64,000 bases of DNA. Source: JANNRA01 sp031401035. Its GTDB lineage: Bacteria > Desulfobacterota > Binatia > HRBIN30 > CADEER01. The stretch covers positions 1 through 64,000 of the forward strand of contig JANNRA010000202.1 in the NCBI GenBank assembly GCA_031401035.1. The letters run 5' to 3'. The position numbers and the translations under genes are program-made. This document shows positions 59,274 to 64,000 of the stretch, piece by piece (within the stretch, counting starts at the first letter, position 1; the number at the start of each line of letters is the position of its first letter). Under the pieces are notes generated by a model. The model saw nothing but the letters and a program-made list of their open reading frames with translations, searched no databases and was not told where the DNA came from.

Positions 59274-60791
59274 ATGGCAACGCCGCGCGCGGGAGACCGC
59301 TACGACGTGCTCGTGATCGGCGCCGGCTGGGGTGGGCTCGCGGCCGCCTCGCTGCTCGCCAGGGCGGGCCGTCGGGTCGCCCTCCTGGAGGCCCGCGACC
59401 GCGCCGGCGGCTGCGGGCAATCCTTCACGCGGGACGGCTATTCGTTCTGCGCCGAGATGCAGTACCTGATGGGCTGCGGGCCCGGCGGAACGGTGCAGCA
59501 ATGGCTCGCCGCGCTCGAGCTGGACCGGGTGGTGGCGTTCAACGCCCTCGACCCGGAGGGCTACGACCGCATCGATCTGCCGAGTGGATCGTTCCGCCTG
59601 CCGAACGACCCGCGCCGACTTGCCGCCCGGCTGGCCGAGGAGTTTCCCGACGAGCGCGCCGCGATCGCCGAGCTGTTCGCCATCCTCGAGCGGATCCAGG
59701 CGGAGATCGGCGTCAGCGGCATCGACCTCAAGCAGTTCCTCCGCCAGCCGTTCCACTTCAAAGACACCGTGCTCTACGGCCCGTGGCCGGTCGCGCGCGT
59801 GTTCGACCACCTGGGCCTCTCTCCCCGCCTGCGCGGCATCCTCGCCGGCCAGTGCGGCGACATCGGCCTCTCGCCGCGCGAGGAACCCTTCCTCTGCCTG
59901 CAGGCGCTGCTCTTCGGCTACGGCGAGTCGGCGCACTTCCCGAGCCGTGGCATGGGGTTCTTCGTCGATCGCGTCACCGAGTACATCACCGCGCACGGCG
60001 GCATGATCGCCTTCGAGACGCCGGTGACGCGTCTGGTGCCTGACGGCGACCGCATCGCCTGGGCGGAGACGCCGCGCGGCCTCATCGCCGCCGATCTGAT
60101 CGTCTCCGCCATCGATCCGGCGCGCGCCTTGGCGATGATCGACGGGGCGACGGTGCCGCACTACGAGCAGTCGGCCTCGTGCTTCACGGTGTTCCTCGGG
60201 CTCGACGTCGACCTCGCGCAGTACGGCTTCGGCCGCTTCAACGTCTGGAGCTATCCCGACGAGAACCTCGACGCGTCGATCGATCGCACGACGCTGGGGC
60301 ACCGCTATGACGATCCGTTCTTCTTCCTCTCGACGCCCTCCCTCTACGCCGACCCCGGCGTCCTGGCGCCGCCGGGCGGCACCACCGTGCAGATCAACGT
60401 CGCCAGCGACTTCGACTGGTTCGCCACCGCCGCCCGCGAGGGCCGCCACGAGCGGGAGACGGCGCGTGTCGCCGAGGAGATCGTCGCTGCCGTCGAGCGC
60501 CGCCTGCTGCCCGAGCTGCGCCGGCATCGCGTCGTGCAGGAAGCCTGGAGCCCGGTGGATCTCGCCGCCCGCGTCGGACTCGAACGCGGCGGCATGTACG
60601 GTGCCCGGCTGGACTTCCAGAACCGCGTCCTGCGCCGCGTCTCCCCGCACACGCCGTTCCGGAACCTCCACCTGACGGGCGCCACCGCCGGCGGGCCCGG
60701 CCTGCAGGGCGTCGTCGGGGCCGCCGTGCGGCTGGTAGCCGAACTCCTTGCGGAGCCAGCCGAGTCCGGGGCTGCGCCGCCAGCTCCGTGA
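59274..60791 (+). CDS. FAD-dependent phytoene-desaturase/retinol-saturase-like oxidoreductase
   Basis: A 505-residue protein. YDVLVIGAGWGGLAAASLLARAGRRVALLEARDRAGG is the dinucleotide-binding region (read in pieces). SRGMGFFVDRVTEYITAHGG and the terminal LHLTGATAGGPGLQGVVGAAVR are typical of the CrtI/RetSat group. These enzymes desaturate, saturate or isomerise carotenoid or retinoid-like chains. No other carotenoid gene is in the window, so the substrate is open. I chose ATG 59274; the in-frame start at 59169 adds 35 low-complexity residues. It stands alone, followed by the convergent SRPBCC gene. Confidence 0.88.
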   Translation: MATPRAGDRYDVLVIGAGWGGLAAASLLARAGRRVALLEARDRAGGCGQSFTRDGYSFCAEMQYLMGCGPGGTVQQWLAALELDRVVAFNALDPEGYDRIDLPSGSFRLPNDPRRLAARLAEEFPDERAAIAELFAILERIQAEIGVSGIDLKQFLRQPFHFKDTVLYGPWPVARVFDHLGLSPRLRGILAGQCGDIGLSPREEPFLCLQALLFGYGESAHFPSRGMGFFVDRVTEYITAHGGMIAFETPVTRLVPDGDRIAWAETPRGLIAADLIVSAIDPARALAMIDGATVPHYEQSASCFTVFLGLDVDLAQYGFGRFNVWSYPDENLDASIDRTTLGHRYDDPFFFLSTPSLYADPGVLAPPGGTTVQINVASDFDWFATAAREGRHERETARVAEEIVAAVERRLLPELRRHRVVQEAWSPVDLAARVGLERGGMYGARLDFQNRVLRRVSPHTPFRNLHLTGATAGGPGLQGVVGAAVRLVAELLAEPAESGAAPPAP

Positions 60792-60931
60792 CGGTCGGCG
60801 TCGCGAGTTCGCGGTCGACTACGGGGTGCCGGCGGCAGATCCTCGACGACCTCTGGCGCCGCGGCGATTGCCGTCGACCGGGGAGCGACCGCGCCCCGGG
60901 GTACCACATGCCTGCTCCTTCGTCGGCCGGA

Positions 60932-61381
60932 TCACGGCCGGGCGTTGCGCAGTGCGTACTGCGATTCGCAGCGGGCCTTGAGCGCGACGTTGATGCGTTC
61001 GTAGAACGCCTGCAGCTCGCGGCCGAGACACGCCCAGAGGACCGGTGCGGCGAGCCCTGCGAACCGCTCGCCGTGGATGACGCGCGTCGCCGCGTCGCCG
61101 TCCGGTTCGAGCTTGAAATAGTGGGTGCCCGTCATCAGCCCATGCGGCCCCCCGCGCCAGGACAGCTCACGTTCGGGCTCGACGGCCACCATGAGCACTG
61201 GCACGGTCAGCGTGCGCCCGAAGAGTCTGACCGTCATGCGCACGCGCCGGCCCGGCGCCGGCGGCGCCTGCAGGCGCACGTCAGGGTTCCATTCCGGGTA
61301 TGCCTCGACATCCGTCAGCACCAGCCAGACCGTCGAGACCGGTGCCTCGATCCGTACCGTCGTCTGCGGGTGGGGAGGCAT
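60932..61381 (-). CDS. SRPBCC-family protein
   Basis: A 149-residue protein from ATG 61381. It has the START/SRPBCC pattern: TTVRIEAPVSTVWLVLTDVEAYPEWNP (first strand, helix and W-N-P turn), RVRMTVRLFG, and LWACLGRELQAFYERINVALKAR as the long C-terminal helix. It binds small hydrophobic ligands in a deep pocket. A TTG three codons upstream (61390) could also serve as start. The gene begins 10 bases after the stop of the phosphotransferase gene on the same strand, so the two are probably one operon. The ligand is unknown. Confidence 0.88.
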   Translation of the reverse strand: MPPHPQTTVRIEAPVSTVWLVLTDVEAYPEWNPDVRLQAPPAPGRRVRMTVRLFGRTLTVPVLMVAVEPERELSWRGGPHGLMTGTHYFKLEPDGDAATRVIHGERFAGLAAPVLWACLGRELQAFYERINVALKARCESQYALRNARP

Positions 61382-61390
61382 CGAGGACAA

Positions 61391-62587
61391 TCAACACGGG
61401 GCGTCGAAGGAGGCGAGGTCGATGGTGGCGGCGACCATGCGCGAGATGTTCGCGGCGGTGATCTCGACGCCGTAGTTCACCGGCGGTGTGATCAGCCAGC
61501 CGATGACCAGGCCCCAGATCGCCGCCAGGCGGTAGCACTCCCAGGCCGCCTGCGCGGTCGGCGGATCGTCCACCCCGCTGTCGGCCAACGTGGCGAGGTA
61601 GTGATCGATCAACCCGCGCTCATGTTGGCGGCGAACCTCGGCAGCCAGGCCGCTGCACAGGAGGTAGGCGAGATCGTTGGCCCAGTGCCCTCGCACCATC
61701 AGCTGCCAGTCGTAGAAGCCACCCGTCCCGTCCGGAAGCAGGTAGGCATTGCCGATGTGCGTGTCGCCGTGCAGCAGGGTCTGCGGCCCCGCGGCGAGCG
61801 TCCGTTGCGAACGCCACAGGGCCTCCCAGAGCGCGTCGACCGAGCGTTCGAGCGGTGCCAGCAATCGCTGCTTGAAGGGGTGCGACTCCACCTGGTAGCG
61901 GATCAGCTCGCGGCCGATGCCGTCGAACACGGGGAACATGCCGCCGCGCAGGCGCGTTGGCACCCACGCGAGCTCGCCATCGAAGCGAGGGGATTGCCAG
62001 TAGCGGGCGTGCAGACGGGCCAGCAGTGTCACCAGCGCGCGGACCTGCGCGACGGGGATCTTCATCGTCGTGTTCGGGAAACGCGCTCCGCGCAGGCGCA
62101 GATCCTCCATGAGGATCGCGAACTGGCGTGAGCGGGCATCGTAGATGCTGCCGAACGTCCGCGGGATCTCGAGGTCGAGCTCGGGGCGGATGTCGCGGTA
62201 GAAGCGGGCCTCGGTCAGGTACATCGGGTCCGGCGCGTGCGGGTAGAGGCGCTGGTACAGGCCGACGAGCACGAACAACGCCGAGCGGGCGCCGGCGCCG
62301 ACCCACGGCAGGCGCTCCGCCATGCGCGAGACCGATGCCAGCGTCAGGACCGCCGGCAGCCCGAAGCGAAGCACGCGGTGCAGCAGCAAGGTCTTGAGCA
62401 CCATCTGCGCGGGCAGATCCGCGTCGCCGCCGGGGGCATAGCGGAGCCGCAGGAGAATGCGGTCCGCCGTCGACGCCGCGCCATCGCCGCAGCGCGCGCG
62501 ATCGATGACCTCGACGCTTTCGACGGTGGTCTCGCCGCTCAGGATGGTGCTCAGGGCAGCCGGGTCGAGGCGACGAAGGTCAAGCAT
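61391..62587 (-). CDS. APH-type phosphotransferase family protein (second)
   Basis: A 398-residue kinase-like protein. ILMEDLRLRG is the hinge region, TLLHGDTHIGNAYLLPDG the catalytic loop (Asp in HGDTH) and GFYDWQLMVRGHWANDLAYLL the metal-binding region. Its N-terminal half (VEVIDRARCGDGAASTADRILLRLRY) differs from the phosphotransferase at 41222-42292, so they are distant relatives. I chose ATG 62587 (MLDLRRLDPAAL). The frame runs on for another 360 codons upstream, but only antisense to the sulfatase gene. It is divergent from the sulfatase with 156 bases between them. Substrate unknown. Confidence 0.88.
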   Translation of the reverse strand: MLDLRRLDPAALSTILSGETTVESVEVIDRARCGDGAASTADRILLRLRYAPGGDADLPAQMVLKTLLLHRVLRFGLPAVLTLASVSRMAERLPWVGAGARSALFVLVGLYQRLYPHAPDPMYLTEARFYRDIRPELDLEIPRTFGSIYDARSRQFAILMEDLRLRGARFPNTTMKIPVAQVRALVTLLARLHARYWQSPRFDGELAWVPTRLRGGMFPVFDGIGRELIRYQVESHPFKQRLLAPLERSVDALWEALWRSQRTLAAGPQTLLHGDTHIGNAYLLPDGTGGFYDWQLMVRGHWANDLAYLLCSGLAAEVRRQHERGLIDHYLATLADSGVDDPPTAQAAWECYRLAAIWGLVIGWLITPPVNYGVEITAANISRMVAATIDLASFDAPC

Positions 62588-62743
62588 CAGCGCAGGTCGG
62601 CGATCATCTCGGGTGCCGGGGGACGAGCGCGTCCCTATAGCCCCCGTGGCGGCGCCGACGCCAGCCAGCAACGTCGGCGCCCGCGACGAGCGGCGGTGGG
62701 CGTGCGACGTGGCGCCGCGCCAGTGTTCGTGGCATGACGCGCC

Positions 62744-64000
62744 ATGCGTCGCGCAGTCGTGGCCGCTGTCCTGGTGCTGGTGCCGTGCGCTGCGTGGCTG
62801 CTGTGGCCGCAGGCCGACCCGCGCTTCGCGATCCGCTTCGATGCGGAGCAGACCGCCCGCGCCAGGCGCTTCCTCGAGCAGCCCGTAGCGGCGGCGACCG
62901 CGCGGCCGCCGAACGTGGTGCTGATCGTCGCCGACGACCTCGGCAAGTACGACACCTCGCTCTACGGCGCGGGCGCCCTCGACACGCCGCAGATGCAGCG
63001 GCTCGCGGACGCCGGCGTCCGCTTCACCGAGGGCACCATCACCTCCCCGGTCTGCTCGCCGTCCCGCGCGGCGTTGATGACCGGCCGATACCAGCAGCGC
63101 TTCGGCTTCGAGCTGCTCGTGCACGATCGCTATCCCACCAACCGCCTCGAGTACTACGCCGCGAAGTGGCTGTTCTCGAACGAGCACTGGCAGGCCATCG
63201 ATACGCTGCTCGTGCCGCCGCCGGCGGATGTGCTGCGCCAGGGGCTGCCGCCGAGCGAGCTGACGCTGGCCGAGCTGCTGCGCAAGCACGGCTATGCGAC
63301 CGCCATCTTCGGCAAGTGGCACCTCGGCAACGGGCCGCAGTCGATCCCCGAGCGGCGCGGCTTCCAATACCAATACGGGTTCTACGATGCGTTCTCGCTC
63401 TACCAGGACCCCGGCGACGACGACGTGGTCAACGCGCGCGGCCAGCACTTCACCGATCGGTACCAGTGGTGGAAAGGGCGCGACGGCAACTGCGCCATCC
63501 GCCGCAACGGCGTCGAGGTCGAGGAGACCGCCTATCTGACCGACCGGATCGCCGACGAGGCCGTCGCGTGGATCGCCGCCAACCGCGCCCATCCGTTCTT
63601 TGCGTATGTGCCCTTCAACGCCCCGCACCTCCCCCTGCAGGCCGACCGCCGGCACTACGAGCGGTTCGCGCATGTCGGCGACCCCCGCCAGCGCGTCTAC
63701 CTGGCGATGATCGCGTCGCTCGACGAGGCCATCGGCCGAATCCTCGACGTGCTCGACCAGCAGGGGCTCACCGACGACACGCTGGTCATCCTGGTAAGTG
63801 ACAACGGCGCCGATGCCTCCAGTGGCGTGACCAACAACGCCCCACTCAGGGGCGGCAAGCTGACGAATTTCCAGGGCGGCCTCAACGTGCCGTTCGTCGT
63901 GCGCTGGCCGAAACGCCTGGCCGCCGCCCAGACCTACACGGAACCGGTGTCGAGCCTCGATCTGTTCGCCACCATCGCGGTTGCGGCCGGCGTCGTGCTG
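62744..64000 (+). CDS. Secreted sulfatase (3' end outside window)
   Basis: The frame is open from ATG 62744 to the window end (419 codons). An N-terminal hydrophobic helix (residues ~4-22) acts as signal or anchor. VVLIVADDLGKYD gives the calcium-binding DD, VCSPSRAALMTGR the Cys-type sulfatase signature (C104, to be converted to formylglycine), IFGKWHLGNG the second signature, and LVSDNGADAS the third acidic metal site. It hydrolyses sulfate esters in the periplasm or outside. It could act on sulfated glycans, but no linked gene supports this. A formylglycine-generating enzyme is not in the window. The C-terminus is missing. Confidence 0.92.
   Translation, partial: MRRAVVAAVLVLVPCAAWLLWPQADPRFAIRFDAEQTARARRFLEQPVAAATARPPNVVLIVADDLGKYDTSLYGAGALDTPQMQRLADAGVRFTEGTITSPVCSPSRAALMTGRYQQRFGFELLVHDRYPTNRLEYYAAKWLFSNEHWQAIDTLLVPPPADVLRQGLPPSELTLAELLRKHGYATAIFGKWHLGNGPQSIPERRGFQYQYGFYDAFSLYQDPGDDDVVNARGQHFTDRYQWWKGRDGNCAIRRNGVEVEETAYLTDRIADEAVAWIAANRAHPFFAYVPFNAPHLPLQADRRHYERFAHVGDPRQRVYLAMIASLDEAIGRILDVLDQQGLTDDTLVILVSDNGADASSGVTNNAPLRGGKLTNFQGGLNVPFVVRWPKRLAAAQTYTEPVSSLDLFATIAVAAGVVL

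Noticed and set aside
58368..60671. 767-codon minus-strand frame running through both small anchored proteins and opposite the FAD oxidoreductase
   Set aside because: Only the last 102 codons encode a real protein with its own ribosome site; the rest is the shadow of the gene at 59274-60791.
62588..63673. N-terminal extension of the phosphotransferase at 61391
   Set aside because: It is antisense to the sulfatase gene and shows no family similarity; ATG 62587 starts the fold.

Overview
The window is a GC-rich chromosomal segment from a Gram-negative bacterium. Outer-membrane beta-barrel sequence, several lipobox lipoproteins and a parvulin-type foldase show the Gram-negative envelope. Myxobacteria-type cysteine-rich repeats (DUF4215-like), CDDGNxCTxDxC-type repeats, dockerin-like calcium repeats, zinc-ribbon cyclase/ATPase/TPR proteins and PMLS...R-type C-terminal sorting tails suggest a deltaproteobacterial-type lineage (Myxococcota or Binatota-like). 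The assignment is inferred from these families, not from a marker gene.

Region 1 (1-16 kb) is a beta-glucan utilisation locus. The plus strand has a truncated secreted protein, two secreted GH16 enzymes, the remains of a GPH sugar symporter, a GH1 beta-glucosidase, and a clan GH-A glycosidase fused to an outer-membrane beta-barrel. Two overlapping lipoproteins and a cysteine-repeat lipoprotein follow. The converging minus-strand operon encodes a ROK repressor, a GH16 lipoprotein and an intact GPH symporter, joined by ATGA overlaps. Similar 25-bp XylR-like operators lie upstream of the GH1 gene and of the ROK gene, so the ROK protein probably controls both arms. The apparent scheme is glucan cleavage at the cell surface, uptake by GPH and final hydrolysis by GH1.

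Region 2 (16-18.1 kb) is a junction: a small lipoprotein gene and a brnT-brnA toxin-antitoxin pair lying between two 190-bp direct repeats that each carry a 3' piece of tRNA-Ser(UGA). It looks like an integration scar at the edge of the glucan locus.

Region 3 (18-32 kb) holds ordinary genes: an asparagine-synthetase homologue, a dynamin-like GTPase, NAD-type isocitrate dehydrogenase, PpiC plus HupE, a double GT2 glycosyltransferase, a PPOX protein, a nucleotidyltransferase, a cytidylate-kinase-like protein and an aldehyde dehydrogenase. Region 4 (32-33.4 kb) is decayed: an ATPase fragment, a broken apolipoprotein N-acyltransferase and an orphan antitoxin. Region 5 (33.4-45.1 kb) has a TerB-like protein, two divergent cyclase/ATPase/TPR paralogues, an APH-type phosphotransferase, an SbmA/YddA-type ABC protein and a GlsB-type membrane protein.

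Region 6 (45-54.3 kb) contains a TetR-controlled aromatic meta-cleavage cluster (flavin hydroxylase, extradiol dioxygenase, FAH hydrolase), a sulfite-oxidase-like enzyme, a sulfotransferase, a GlxA-type regulator with a DJ-1 partner and a thioesterase. Region 7 (54.3-64 kb) has a dockerin-bearing secreted esterase, a GT-C glycosyltransferase, two tandem C-terminally anchored secreted proteins, a carotenoid/retinol-type oxidoreductase, an SRPBCC protein, a second APH-type phosphotransferase and a sulfatase cut by the window end. Large GC-rich inverted repeats recur in the intergenic DNA of regions 3, 5 and 6.
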